A DNA stretch of 64,000 nucleotides from Thermoleophilia bacterium SCSIO 60948 (GTDB lineage Bacteria; Actinomycetota; Thermoleophilia; Solirubrobacterales; 70-9), in contig CP053031.1 in assembly GCA_021496505.1 (NCBI GenBank), positions 2,286,001-2,350,000 of the forward strand, read 5' to 3'. Position 1 is the stretch's first letter. Every line of letters starts with the position of its first letter. Shown here piece after piece: positions 26,113 to 34,311 of this stretch. The notes under the pieces are model-generated. The model was not told the DNA's origin. It worked only from the letters and a program-made list of their open reading frames with translations, and did no database searches. The translations under genes were made by a program, and so were the position numbers.

Positions 26113-27273
26113 TCAGCGGATTCGCCCGAACCTCCGGATCGCGTCGCGCAGCACGGCGAACGCGGGCTTCCGAGAGTAGTCCGGCCGCAGCAACCCGACC
26201 TGGTCGAAGATGTCGGTCCCGTTCGACTCGTTGTCTCGCAGGTTGAAGTAGCGGAAATCGGTCACGCCGAGGGTGCGCGAGAGCGCGTGGACCTTCTCGA
26301 GCGTGTCGCCGACCTCGGCGGCCTGGCGCTCCTCCGTGTGGCCGAGGTTCGTCGCGTAGCCGTTCTCGGAGATCCAGATCTCGTAGCGGTCGCCGAGCCC
26401 CGCCTTCGGCATGTAGCAGTCGCGCAGCAGCGCGAGCGCCTCGAGCGTCGCCTCGCCGACGGTCTGGGTCACGAGCACGGGCGGCCAGACGAGGCCCGGA
26501 TAGATCTGGAGGCCTACGTGGTCGAGGCCGCGGCGGAAGCGCTTCGTCGACAGCTCGCCGATTCGCTCCCAGAAGCGGGCGTCGGCCTCGGGGGTGTAGC
26601 GGTAGGCGTAGGTGAACCCGAGCTCGACGTCGGTGCGGCCCATCCGCCGCAGCACCCGGTCGGCCGCCGGCACGCCGCGGACGATCGCCGGGATCGCGCG
26701 CTCATAGGCGCCGTCGGAGGTGTTCTCGGAGATCGGGAGGTTAACCTCGTTCGTGATCGAGAGCGCGAAGAGCGAGCGGTTGCGCGCCAGCGTGCGGGTC
26801 GCGGCGCGGACGAATCGCGTCCACTTGCGCATGTCGCCCTCCTGGCGCGGCCGCGGGTGGTAGCGCACCTGCGACTCGACCTCGTAACCCGCCCTCGCGT
26901 AGCGGCGGGCGCGCGCGGCGAAGCGGCGGATTCCCTCGCGCCCGTCGGACATGAACAGCCGGTTGAGGCGGATCACGAGGGTGCGGTCCGGCGGCTCGAG
27001 CGCGCGCAGCGCCCGGTCGCGCAGGCGCGGCTTCTCGGGCGCGACGGAGCCCTGCCCCTCCCCCACCGTCCCGGCGAGCTGCGGCGTGATCCCGAACCGA
27101 AGCCGCTGCGGAGCCGCGGTCGGTGCGGGGACGGGGGCGGTCAGGCAGTCCGCGCCGCCGCCGCCCTGGGCGAGCGCGGGCGCGGGACTGGCGAGCGGCG
27201 CAGCCGTCACCGCAACCAGGGCGGCGAGTGTCACGAGCGGCGCGGCGAACCTCGATCGGCGGCGACCTCCCAT
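26113..27273 (-). CDS. Secreted clan GH-A-like glycoside hydrolase (second copy type)
   Basis: 386 residues from the ATG at 27273. The signal region ends near residue 36 (APALAQ). As in the protein encoded at 21230 it shows paired glutamates of clan GH-A: Glu176 in ALSITNEVNLP and Glu303 in EIWISENGYATN. The two are otherwise quite different in sequence. The substrate is unknown. It converges with the phosphodiesterase gene (21 bp between stops). Its upstream region carries two palindromic repeats. Confidence 0.75.
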   Translation of the reverse strand: MGGRRRSRFAAPLVTLAALVAVTAAPLASPAPALAQGGGGADCLTAPVPAPTAAPQRLRFGITPQLAGTVGEGQGSVAPEKPRLRDRALRALEPPDRTLVIRLNRLFMSDGREGIRRFAARARRYARAGYEVESQVRYHPRPRQEGDMRKWTRFVRAATRTLARNRSLFALSITNEVNLPISENTSDGAYERAIPAIVRGVPAADRVLRRMGRTDVELGFTYAYRYTPEADARFWERIGELSTKRFRRGLDHVGLQIYPGLVWPPVLVTQTVGEATLEALALLRDCYMPKAGLGDRYEIWISENGYATNLGHTEERQAAEVGDTLEKVHALSRTLGVTDFRYFNLRDNESNGTDIFDQVGLLRPDYSRKPAFAVLRDAIRRFGRIR

Positions 27274-27382
27274 CAACAGAGCCTCCCAGCGAACGTCCCG
27301 CGGTGCGTCGGTATGGCGGCGTCGCCGCGGGCGACCGCGTCGGGCGAGGAACCCCCGGCATCTAGTACGGGCGAGGCCGGTA

Positions 27383-27417
27383 TCGGGGTTGGCAGTCGAG
27401 GTGACTGCAAACCCCGA
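27383..27417. repeat. Palindromic repeat, copy 1
   Basis: A 35-bp inverted repeat: TCGGGGTTGGCAGTC, a 5-bp centre, and GACTGCAAACCCCGA, with a single mismatch between the arms. It lies between the YeeE-type gene and the secreted hydrolase, both on the minus strand. A second copy starts 62 bp further on. Confidence 0.75.
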
Positions 27418-27444
27418 CCGTCGCATGAGCGCGCCGCGCCGCTG

Positions 27445-27479
27445 TCGGGGTTGGCGGTCGTATGGACTGCAAAGCCCGA
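27445..27479. repeat. Palindromic repeat, copy 2
   Basis: TCGGGGTTGGCGGTC, 5-bp centre, GACTGCAAAGCCCGA: the same architecture and nearly the same bases as copy 1, with a different centre. The stems are kept while the centre varies, as expected for a repeated mobile or structured element rather than chance. Confidence 0.75.
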
Positions 27480-27492
27480 CCCCGACAACGGA

Positions 27493-28464
27493 CTAGGCGG
27501 AGACGGGGCGCTCGGTGCCGCGGAGCTGCGGCCGCGAGCGCATGAACGTCGCCACCGCGACGACCCCGGCCGCCATCGCGAGGGTCGCGACGAGCGAGCC
27601 GACCGAGAGCAGGCCGAGGCCGGTGACCGCGTGGCCGATGTTGCAGGCGCCGGCGAGCGTCGCGCCGAGGCCCATCGCCAGGCCGCCCGCCAGGGCCCGG
27701 CCCGCGCGAGCGCCGTCGGGCATCCGCAGGGGGCCTCGGATCACGAGCGCGCCGGCGGCGAGGACCCCGATCGCCAGCCAGAGCTGGAACGGCAACGCGC
27801 CGCCCGTCTCGATCGCGTCGAGCGTGCCCTGCGCCGACCCCGCGAAGCCGAGCCCGTAGCCGTAGCCGGCGAGATCGGCCACGACCCAGGCGAGGGCGGC
27901 GACCAGGCCGAGCGCCGCCCCCAGCCGCAGGCCGTCGCGGCTCCGTCCGAGGAGCACGCCGAGGATCGCCAGGCCGACGAGCGGCGCGAGCACCGCGTAA
28001 TCGACCCCGGTCAGCTCGGCGAGGCCGCCGGTGCGCGAGTCTCCGGCGAGCGACGCGACCGCATCGGCGAGCGGACCCCGGGCCAGGAGCTCGCCGGCCG
28101 CGAACCCGGCGATCGCGATCGCGGTCGCGATCGAGCCGGCGCCCGTCCGCCAGAGGATGCCGGTGATGCATCCGCCCGCGAGCGCCATTCCCGCCCCGAA
28201 GACGACTCCGCCGAGGAGCTGGCCCGACACCGCGAGTGGCGGCGTCCCGGCTGCGATCGCCGCGTCGAGCGGGGCGACCCCGAGCGCATGGAGCGCCGCC
28301 AGCACGAGGAGTGAGAAGCCGAGCATCAGACCGAAGATGCGCAGCAGGTGCGGCTGGCGCTCGAGCGTGGCCTCGCGGACCGCCGAGTTGAAGCAGACAC
28401 GGCCGCTCGCCATCAGCCAGCCGAACGCCAGCCCGAGCCCGAGCCCCAGCGCAGCGGCGGTCAT
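27493..28464 (-). CDS. YeeE/YedE family sulfur-compound transporter
   Basis: 323 residues, about nine membrane segments in two related halves. Conserved cysteine motifs of the family are present: GRVCFNSAVRE near residue 22, AGGCITGILWRTG near 98, and AGACNIGHAVTG near 270. Characterised relatives (TsuA) pass thiosulfate across the membrane by cysteine relay. No tusA-like partner is adjacent, so the substrate is only likely to be a reduced sulfur anion. It lies 21 bp downstream of the dehalogenase gene. Confidence 0.9.
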   Translation of the reverse strand: MTAAALGLGLGLAFGWLMASGRVCFNSAVREATLERQPHLLRIFGLMLGFSLLVLAALHALGVAPLDAAIAAGTPPLAVSGQLLGGVVFGAGMALAGGCITGILWRTGAGSIATAIAIAGFAAGELLARGPLADAVASLAGDSRTGGLAELTGVDYAVLAPLVGLAILGVLLGRSRDGLRLGAALGLVAALAWVVADLAGYGYGLGFAGSAQGTLDAIETGGALPFQLWLAIGVLAAGALVIRGPLRMPDGARAGRALAGGLAMGLGATLAGACNIGHAVTGLGLLSVGSLVATLAMAAGVVAVATFMRSRPQLRGTERPVSA

Positions 28465-28485
28465 CGTCGCGCCGGTCCCTTCGGT

Positions 28486-29376
28486 TCAGCCGCTGCGGCC
28501 GAGCCAGTCCGCGACCCGGCGGCCGATCTCTTCGCCGGCGTCCAGCTGGAGGAAGTGCGAGGCGCGCTCGATCTTCACCGGCCCTTCGGCGCCGAGCGAT
28601 GCCGCGAACCGCTCGCCGACCTCGAACGGGATGATCGGATCCGAGTCGGCCCAGATCGCGAGCTTCGGCCGGTCGTCGTCGCGAAGCGCGTCGCGGGTCG
28701 CCCGGCCCTCGGCCGCGCCCGGCGCATCCGGCGCGGTCGGCAGGATCAGCGGGAAGGCGCGTGCCCCGGCCTTCGACTCGGGGTTCGGGAACGGCGCGTC
28801 GAAGGCCGCCGCCACCTCGTCGTCGATCCCCCGCGCGGTCGCGTTTCGGACCAGCAGCGAGATCGGCAGGTCCTCGGTCCGCTCGACGAAGTTGCGGAAC
28901 TGAAACCAGGCGTCGGACATCGCCTGCTCGCCGGTGAACAGTCCCGTGTCCATGGCGACGATCCGGCTGATCCGCTCGGGATGCTCTGCCGCGAGCCGCA
29001 GCCCGATCGGCCCGCCCCAGTCGTGGACGACGACCGTCGCATCGGTCAGGTCGAGTCGCTCGACGAGGGCTTCCACGAAGCGGAAGTGGCGCTCGAAGGA
29101 GTACCAGCCGACGTCGGTCGGCTTGTCGGAGCGCCCGAAGCCGATCAGGTCCGGGCAGATGCAGCGGTGGCCGGCTTCGGCGACCGGACCGATCACGTCG
29201 CGCCACAGGTACGACCACGTCGGCTCGCCGTGCAGGAACAGGACCGGAGCGCCCTCGCCGCTCTCGACCCGCGCCATCCGCAGGCCGTCGATCTGTTCGT
29301 AGATCGGTTCGTGGTCGAAGCCCGGCAGCGCCGCGAAGCGCTCGTCGGGGGTGCGGTACGTCGCGTCGGCGCTCAT
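28486..29376 (-). CDS. Haloalkane dehalogenase (alpha/beta-hydrolase, HLD-I type)
   Basis: 296 residues. Nucleophile Asp119 lies in VVVHDWGGPIG, where the following Trp120 is the usual halide-binding residue. The oxyanion segment is HGEPTWSYLW. The acid is in the IWADSDPIIPF region and the base His in ASHFLQLDAGEE. All match DhlA/DmbC-type enzymes that hydrolyse haloalkanes to alcohol and halide. The Asp nucleophile separates it from ordinary esterases. Natural substrate is unknown. It is probably co-transcribed with the YeeE-type gene. Confidence 0.88.
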   Translation of the reverse strand: MSADATYRTPDERFAALPGFDHEPIYEQIDGLRMARVESGEGAPVLFLHGEPTWSYLWRDVIGPVAEAGHRCICPDLIGFGRSDKPTDVGWYSFERHFRFVEALVERLDLTDATVVVHDWGGPIGLRLAAEHPERISRIVAMDTGLFTGEQAMSDAWFQFRNFVERTEDLPISLLVRNATARGIDDEVAAAFDAPFPNPESKAGARAFPLILPTAPDAPGAAEGRATRDALRDDDRPKLAIWADSDPIIPFEVGERFAASLGAEGPVKIERASHFLQLDAGEEIGRRVADWLGRSG

Positions 29377-29427
29377 CGGCCCAACCTACTCGCGGAGCCG
29401 GGCTCGTGGCTGCGTCAGACTGGCCGG

Positions 29428-29808
29428 GTGATCGAGGTGATCGACGGGATGCCCCCGGGGACGATGGGGTTTCGCTGCGAGGACGGCGACGTACGCCCGA
29501 TCGATCTGCGAAACGTGATGATGCCCTCGATCCGCCGCGTGGTGAGGGCGCGCGAGCGGCTGCGGATCCTCGTCGTCGCGGGCGACGGCTTCGAGGGCGT
29601 CGATCGCGCCGCGATCTGGGAGCGCGCGAAGCACGCCTGGGACCTCGGCGACCGCGACTTCGACCTGCTCGACAGGCTGGCGGTCGCGACAGACGTGCCG
29701 TGGATCCGGCGCGGCGTCGGCTCTTTCGGCTGGATGGCGCCGGGTGAGGTCCGGGTGTTCGAGCTCGGCGAGGTGACTCGCGCCCAGCGCTGGGTCGCCC
29801 GCGATTAG
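29428..29808 (+). CDS. SpoIIAA-like (STAS-type) protein
   Basis: 126 residues from a GTG at 29428. It begins MIEVIDGMPPGTMGFRCEDG and has a central alternating strand/helix pattern (RLRILVVAGDGFEGVDRAAIWERAKH) typical of the SpoIIAA-like family formerly DUF3478. The C-terminus VFELGEVTRAQRWV is also family-like. No function is established for the family, although the STAS-like fold suggests ligand or protein binding. It is divergent from the dehalogenase and converges with the phosphatase gene. Confidence 0.8.
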   Translation: MIEVIDGMPPGTMGFRCEDGDVRPIDLRNVMMPSIRRVVRARERLRILVVAGDGFEGVDRAAIWERAKHAWDLGDRDFDLLDRLAVATDVPWIRRGVGSFGWMAPGEVRVFELGEVTRAQRWVARD

Positions 29809-29830
29809 AGGCGACCCGGGGCCGCGCGCC

Positions 29831-30349
29831 TCAGCTCGCCAGATCCCGCGGGCGCACGAACGCCTCGAGGGTCGCCGAGCCCGGCTCGAGCTGGTCCCAA
29901 GCCCCCTCGAAGCTGAGACTGGCCCGCGCCGCGGTCGGGAACTTCTGTCGCATCCGCTCGAGCGCGTCGGCATCGCCCGCGCCGGCGAGCGCCGCTGCGA
30001 GCGTCGCGGTCGCGGGGTTGTGCCCGACCACCAGGAGCTCGGTCTCCTCGCCGCCGAGATCGGCGATCAGTTCCAGGAGCTCGCCGGCTGCCGCCTCGTA
30101 GACGCCCCGTTCGAAGCGCAGCTCGGGCTCGCCTCCGAGCCCCGGGCCGATCAGCTCGAGCGTCTGGCGCGTGCGGACCGCCGTCGAACAGATGACGAGA
30201 CCCGGTTCCACCCCGGCCGCCTCGAGGTCGCGGGCGACGAGCTCGCAGGCGCTCACACCGCGTTCGTTCAGGGGCCGATCGTGGTCGGCCAGCGATGCGT
30301 CGTCCCAACTCGACTTCGCATGCCGAAGCAGGTGAAGGCGCCTGGTCAA
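29831..30349 (-). CDS. SixA-type histidine phosphatase
   Basis: 172 residues from a TTG at 30349, giving MTRRLHLLRHAKSSWDD, where the RHA catalytic motif sits at the correct distance from the N-terminus. Other motifs are HDRPLNERG, VICSTAVRTRQTLELI and ELLVVGHNPA (second catalytic His). It belongs to the small histidine phosphatases acting on phosphohistidine or small phosphoesters. It follows the SDR gene by 40 bp on the same strand. Confidence 0.88.
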   Translation of the reverse strand: MTRRLHLLRHAKSSWDDASLADHDRPLNERGVSACELVARDLEAAGVEPGLVICSTAVRTRQTLELIGPGLGGEPELRFERGVYEAAAGELLELIADLGGEETELLVVGHNPATATLAAALAGAGDADALERMRQKFPTAARASLSFEGAWDQLEPGSATLEAFVRPRDLAS

Positions 30350-30389
30350 GCGGTCCTCCGGTCCTGCTCGGACGAGCAACGGGTCGGCG

Positions 30390-31229
30390 TCACGACTCCC
30401 GCCAGCCCTCGAGGAAGAGGTCGAGCTGGAGCTCGCCACTCGGATCGGCCTGGTAGCCGGAGAGGTCGGTGATCCCCTCCTCGGCGAGGACCTCGTCGTC
30501 GATGAACTGATTGCCGGTGCACTCGCGCGGGTCGCGGCGCAGGACCGCGGCGGCGGAGTCGGCGTAGATCTCGGGGGTGCGGGCGCGGCGCATCGCCTCC
30601 TCGCCGCCGAGCAGGTTCTGGACCGCCGCGGTGGCGATCAGCGTCCGCGGCCAGAGCGTGTTCGCGGCGATCGGAGCCTCGGCCTCGTCGAAGGCGACGC
30701 CGAGCGTCACCATCGTCATCCCGAACTTCGCGACCGTGTAGGCGGAGTGTCCGTGGAGCCAGCGCGTGTTCGCCGAGATCGGCGGCGAGAGGCTCAGCAC
30801 GTGGGCGTGGTCGGACTCGCGCAGGTGCTCGAGACAGGCCTTGGTCAGCACCCAGGTGCCGCGGAGGTTGATGTCGAGCATCAGGTCGAGGCGCTTGAGC
30901 TCGAGGTCGCGCATCGAGGCGAGGTTGATCGCGCTCGCGTTGTTGACGACGATGTCGATGCCGCCGAACTCGGCCGCCGTCCGCGCGACCGCCTCGGCGA
31001 CCGACTCGGCGTCGCGGACGTCGCCGACGATCGGCAGCGCCTGGCCGCCCGCCTCGCGGATCTCGTCGGCGGCGGTGTGGATCGTGCCCGGCAGCCGTGG
31101 ATCGGGCTTGTCGGTCTTGGCGATGATCGCGACGTTCGCGCCCTCGGCGGCGACCTTCTTGGCGATCGCGAGGCCGATCCCGCGACTGCCGCCGGACATG
31201 ATCACGGTGCGATTCTCGAGCGAGCTCAT
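30390..31229 (-). CDS. Short-chain dehydrogenase/reductase, HSDL2-like
   Basis: 279 residues from the ATG at 31229. The NAD(P) motif is SGGSRGIG, the helix-4 motif VNNASAI, and the active site HSAYTVAKFGM with an upstream Ser (LSLSPPIS). HSDL2/AtuB-type features are clear: SPPISANTRWLHGHSAYT and NTLWPRTLIATAAVQNLLGG, followed by RTPEIYADSAAAVL. Such enzymes act on long-chain or branched hydroxyacyl compounds; the exact substrate is unknown. The gene is divergent from a small lipoprotein gene. Confidence 0.88.
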   Translation of the reverse strand: MSSLENRTVIMSGGSRGIGLAIAKKVAAEGANVAIIAKTDKPDPRLPGTIHTAADEIREAGGQALPIVGDVRDAESVAEAVARTAAEFGGIDIVVNNASAINLASMRDLELKRLDLMLDINLRGTWVLTKACLEHLRESDHAHVLSLSPPISANTRWLHGHSAYTVAKFGMTMVTLGVAFDEAEAPIAANTLWPRTLIATAAVQNLLGGEEAMRRARTPEIYADSAAAVLRRDPRECTGNQFIDDEVLAEEGITDLSGYQADPSGELQLDLFLEGWRES

Positions 31230-31310
31230 GGCGCGCCAGCCTATGGATCGGCCCCGGCGCGGCGCGGCGCGGTTCGACGCACGGGGCCGCGGTCCGTCAC
31301 GCTGCCCGAT

Positions 31311-31679
31311 GTGATCGCCCGAGCGGCCGTGGCCGCGCTCTCCGTGCTCCTCGCGCTCTGCCTCGCGGCCTGCGCGGACGAGGACGGCGTCGACCAGAGC
31401 CCCGACGTTCCCGACCCGCCGCCGAGCGAGGTCGTGAGCGAGGCCGACCTCGGCGAGAGCTGGCCCCTGATCCCGAGCGAGGCGACGGTCTCGTGCGTCG
31501 GCGGGGGCGACGGCGCCAAGCTCGCGATCGAGGCCGACGGGATCACGTACGGGCTCGACGAGGCGGGCGAGCGCACCTACGCGCCGATCTCGCCGATCCT
31601 CGCGGGCGACCCCGCCGACCCGGCGTCGCGCGAGGCGCTCGAACCGCTCGCCGAGATCGCGCGACAACTCTGCGAGTGA
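31311..31679 (+). CDS. Small lipoprotein, DUF2511-like
   Basis: 122 residues from a GTG at 31311. The N-terminal hydrophobic segment ends in a lipobox LAAC with the lipidated Cys at residue 21. The body reads DLGESWPLIPSEATVSCVG and AIEADGITYGLDEAGER, which follows the pattern of DUF2511 (YebY-like) proteins. Three further Cys residues include one near the C-terminus (RQLCE). The function is unknown. Confidence 0.7.
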   Translation: MIARAAVAALSVLLALCLAACADEDGVDQSPDVPDPPPSEVVSEADLGESWPLIPSEATVSCVGGGDGAKLAIEADGITYGLDEAGERTYAPISPILAGDPADPASREALEPLAEIARQLCE

Positions 31680-31694
31680 GTCCGAGCCCGGACC

Positions 31695-31719
31695 GGCGCC
31701 GCCGACCCACGGCGGCGCC
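31695..31719. terminator. Terminator hairpin between convergent genes
   Basis: GGCGCCGCC, 7-nt loop, GGCGGCGCC: perfect 9-bp stem between the stop of the lipoprotein gene (31679) and the stop of the alcohol dehydrogenase on the other strand (31750). Confidence 0.6.
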
Positions 31720-31749
31720 GCCGCCGTGGCCGGCCGTACCGACCCGCGC

Positions 31750-32931
31750 TTACGGGTTGATGATCGCCTTGATCATCCCGTCCTGCTTCTTCTGGAACTT
31801 CTCGTAGGCGTCGGGCACCTCGTCGAGGGAGATGTGATGCGTGGCGAACCCCTCGGCGCCGAGCGGATCGCCGTCGGCGAGCAGCTCGAGGATGTCCGGC
31901 GCCCAGCGCTTGACGTTCGCCTGGCCCATCTTGAGCGTCACCTGCTTGTCGAACAGGGTCACCATCGGCATCGGGTCCGCCGCGCCGGCATAGACGCCGA
32001 TCAACGAGATCGTCCCACCGCGGCGCACCATGTCGACGGCGCTGTTGATCGCTGCCATCGAGTCGACGCCGACCTTCGACATCATCATCGCGCCGAGCTT
32101 GTCTGGCACCAGGTTGGCGACGTTCTGCGCCGCCCTCTCGACCGTACCGCCATGGGCCTCCATGCCGACCGCGTCGATCACCGAGTGCGGCCCGCGGCCC
32201 TCGGTCAGCTCGCGGACGACGTCTCCGAGATCGTCATCGTGCTCGCTCAGGTCGAGCGTCTCGACGCCGCGGGCGGCGGCCCTCGCCAACCGTTCGGGCA
32301 CGAGGTCGACGCCGATCACCCGGTGGCCGCGGTGCGCGGCGATCCGTGCCGCCATGTCGCCGATCGGGCCGAGACCGAGGACGACGACGGTGCCGTCGTC
32401 GGGAATCTGCGCGTACTCGACCGACTGCCACGCGGTCGGCAGCACGTCCGAGAGCAGCACGAAGCGATCGTCGGGCCCCTCCTCGGGCACCTTGATGTGC
32501 GTGTACTGGGCCTGGGGGACGCGCAGGTACTCGGCCTGGCCGCCGGGGACCTCGCCATAGAGCTTCGAGAACCCGAACAGGGCGGCACCCGTTCCCTGGT
32601 CGTAGACCTGCGTCGTCTCGCACTGGGTCTGCAGCCCGTCCGAGCACATCAGGCAGTGGCCGCAGGAGATCTGGAAGGGGATGACCACGCGGTCGCCGAC
32701 CGCGAGGTCGCCGACGTCGCTCCCGACCTCCTCGACCACCCCCATCGGCTCGTGGCCGAGGATGTCTCCGGCGCCCATGAACGGGCCGAAGGTCTCGTAG
32801 AGATGGAGGTCGGATCCACAGATCCCGCTCGACGTGACCTTGATGATCGCGTCGGATGGTTGCTCGATGGACGGATCGGGCACTTCGTCGACGCGAACGT
32901 CGCGCTTGCCCTGCCAGGTGACGGCTTTCAC
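31750..32931 (-). CDS. Zinc-dependent alcohol dehydrogenase, formaldehyde-dehydrogenase-like (copy B)
   Basis: 393 residues of the medium-chain dehydrogenase superfamily. Catalytic zinc ligands are Cys in SSGICGSDLH and the His-Glu pair in GHEPMGVVEEVG. The structural zinc site is CGHCLMCSDGLQTQC. The Rossmann motif reads VVVLGLGPIGDMAAR. It resembles glutathione-independent formaldehyde/long-chain alcohol dehydrogenases. The gene immediately upstream encodes a paralogue sharing the N-terminal framework (KAV.W....D.RVDEVPDP.IEQP), so the pair arose by tandem duplication. Confidence 0.9.
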   Translation of the reverse strand: MKAVTWQGKRDVRVDEVPDPSIEQPSDAIIKVTSSGICGSDLHLYETFGPFMGAGDILGHEPMGVVEEVGSDVGDLAVGDRVVIPFQISCGHCLMCSDGLQTQCETTQVYDQGTGAALFGFSKLYGEVPGGQAEYLRVPQAQYTHIKVPEEGPDDRFVLLSDVLPTAWQSVEYAQIPDDGTVVVLGLGPIGDMAARIAAHRGHRVIGVDLVPERLARAAARGVETLDLSEHDDDLGDVVRELTEGRGPHSVIDAVGMEAHGGTVERAAQNVANLVPDKLGAMMMSKVGVDSMAAINSAVDMVRRGGTISLIGVYAGAADPMPMVTLFDKQVTLKMGQANVKRWAPDILELLADGDPLGAEGFATHHISLDEVPDAYEKFQKKQDGMIKAIINP

Positions 32932-32960
32932 GGTTATCTACTCCTCGTTCGGATTGGAAG

Positions 32961-32982
32961 AGCGGCTCGGGGTCGAGCCGCT
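32961..32982. other. Stem-loop in the leader of dehydrogenase copy B
   Basis: AGCGGCTCG, GGGT loop, CGAGCCGCT: perfect 9-bp stem, 29 bp upstream of the copy B start. It follows another hairpin on the same strand, so it is either a second terminator stem or a leader structure. Confidence 0.45.
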
Positions 32983-32990
32983 GCGGGGAC

Positions 32991-33019
32991 CGATGACGGC
33001 CGCGTCGCGGCCGTCATCG
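32991..33019. terminator. Terminator hairpin after dehydrogenase copy A
   Basis: Perfect 13-bp arms CGATGACGGCCGC and GCGGCCGTCATCG with a 3-nt loop, 6 bp beyond the stop of copy A on the minus strand. It should end or attenuate transcription before copy B. Confidence 0.65.
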
Positions 33020-33025
33020 CGATGC

Positions 33026-34219
33026 TCAAGCGCTCGGGTCGAGCGCGACCTTGCTCCAGCCCTCCTCGCGCTCGTCGAAGCGCTCGAACGCCTCGACGGC
33101 GCCGGACAGGTCGCCGACCTGCGTGATCAGCTCGCTCGGCTTGACGGCGCCACTGCGGACGAGTCCGACGAGCTCCGGGATGTAGCGACGGTGGTTGCAA
33201 TTGCCCATCTTGAGGGTCAGGTTCTTGCCCATCGCCAGCCCGATCGGGAACGTCTCGTCGTCCGGTGAATAGACGCCGATGATCGAGAGCGTGCCGGCCT
33301 TCGCGATCGCCTCGACCTCCCAGCGGAGCGCCTGTGAGGGAGCGTCGCCCGGAGGCATGAACGGCGACTCACCCGCGGGCGTCTCGGGCGCGACCTCCTC
33401 GACCTCGCCGGCAAATTCCGGGTCGCGCTCGGCACCCGCGGTCTCGGCGTCGATGCCGACCGCGTCGATGACCCGATCCGGCCCCGAGCCGCCGGTGAGC
33501 CGGCGCAGTGTCTCGACGGGATCCTCGCGCGAGAAGTCGACGACCTCGGCGCCCAGCCGGCGGGCCTGCTGGAGCCGGTCGGCGTGCTGGTCGACGGCGA
33601 ACACTCGGCCCGCGCCCTGGAGCTGCGCGCTCAGGATCGAGAACAAGCCGACGATCCCACAGCCGAACACCGCGACCGTGTCGCCGTCCTCGATCTCGGC
33701 CAGTTTGGCGCCGAACCAGGCGGTCGGGAAGATGTCGGAGACGAGCAGCGCGTCGTCGTCAGCGACCTCATCGGGAAGCTTGACCAGGCCGACGTTCGCG
33801 TACGGGATCCTCGCCTTCTCAGCCTGGAGGCCGTCGAAGGACCCCGTCGCCTTCGGCCCGCCGAAGAACGACGTTCCAGCGGTGCGGCCGTTCGGATTCG
33901 CCTCGTCGCACTGGGCGTAGTAGCCGGCGCGGCAGTAGTTGCACGAGCCGCAGCCGATCGTCGACGCGACCACGACGCGATCGCCGACCTCGAGGTTGCG
34001 AACGTCCTCCCCGAGCTCCTCGACGACCCCGACCCCTTCGTGGCCGAGGATCGTGCCGGGCTTCATCGGCGTCATCGAGCCGCGGACGAAATGCAGGTCA
34101 GTGCCGCAGATCGCTGTCGCGGTCAGCCTGACGATCGCGTCCGTGGGCTGCTCGATCTTCGGATCGGGGACCTCGTCGACCCTGATGTCGCCCACCGCGT
34201 GCCATACGACTGCCTTCAC
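33026..34219 (-). CDS. Zinc-dependent alcohol dehydrogenase (copy A) with internal insertion
   Basis: 397 residues from a GTG at 34219 with AAAGGA nine bases upstream. Zinc ligands are Cys in TAICGTDLH and His-Glu in GHEGVGVVEELG; the structural site is CGSCNYCRAGYYAQC. The coenzyme motif is VAVFGCGIVGLFSI. Between the coenzyme domain and the last strand there is an acidic, Pro-rich stretch (around EVEEVAPETPAGESPFMPP) that copy B does not share. The substrate is unknown. It lies 92 bp downstream of the large peptide operon, and the hairpin after it separates it from copy B. Confidence 0.9.
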   Translation of the reverse strand: MKAVVWHAVGDIRVDEVPDPKIEQPTDAIVRLTATAICGTDLHFVRGSMTPMKPGTILGHEGVGVVEELGEDVRNLEVGDRVVVASTIGCGSCNYCRAGYYAQCDEANPNGRTAGTSFFGGPKATGSFDGLQAEKARIPYANVGLVKLPDEVADDDALLVSDIFPTAWFGAKLAEIEDGDTVAVFGCGIVGLFSILSAQLQGAGRVFAVDQHADRLQQARRLGAEVVDFSREDPVETLRRLTGGSGPDRVIDAVGIDAETAGAERDPEFAGEVEEVAPETPAGESPFMPPGDAPSQALRWEVEAIAKAGTLSIIGVYSPDDETFPIGLAMGKNLTLKMGNCNHRRYIPELVGLVRSGAVKPSELITQVGDLSGAVEAFERFDEREEGWSKVALDPSA

Positions 34220-34311
34220 TCTCGGATCCTTTCGGGGCGGTTCGGGTTGCGCGCTGCGGGTTACCCGCGATCCGCGGCCGGATTCACCCCGAGGGACCGA
34301 TCCGACGGTCG

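Noticed and set aside
27383-27479. Two repeat copies considered as a degenerate CRISPR array
   Set aside because: Only two copies, each itself a full palindrome with a 5-bp centre; the 27-bp between them is not spacer-like and no cas gene is present.
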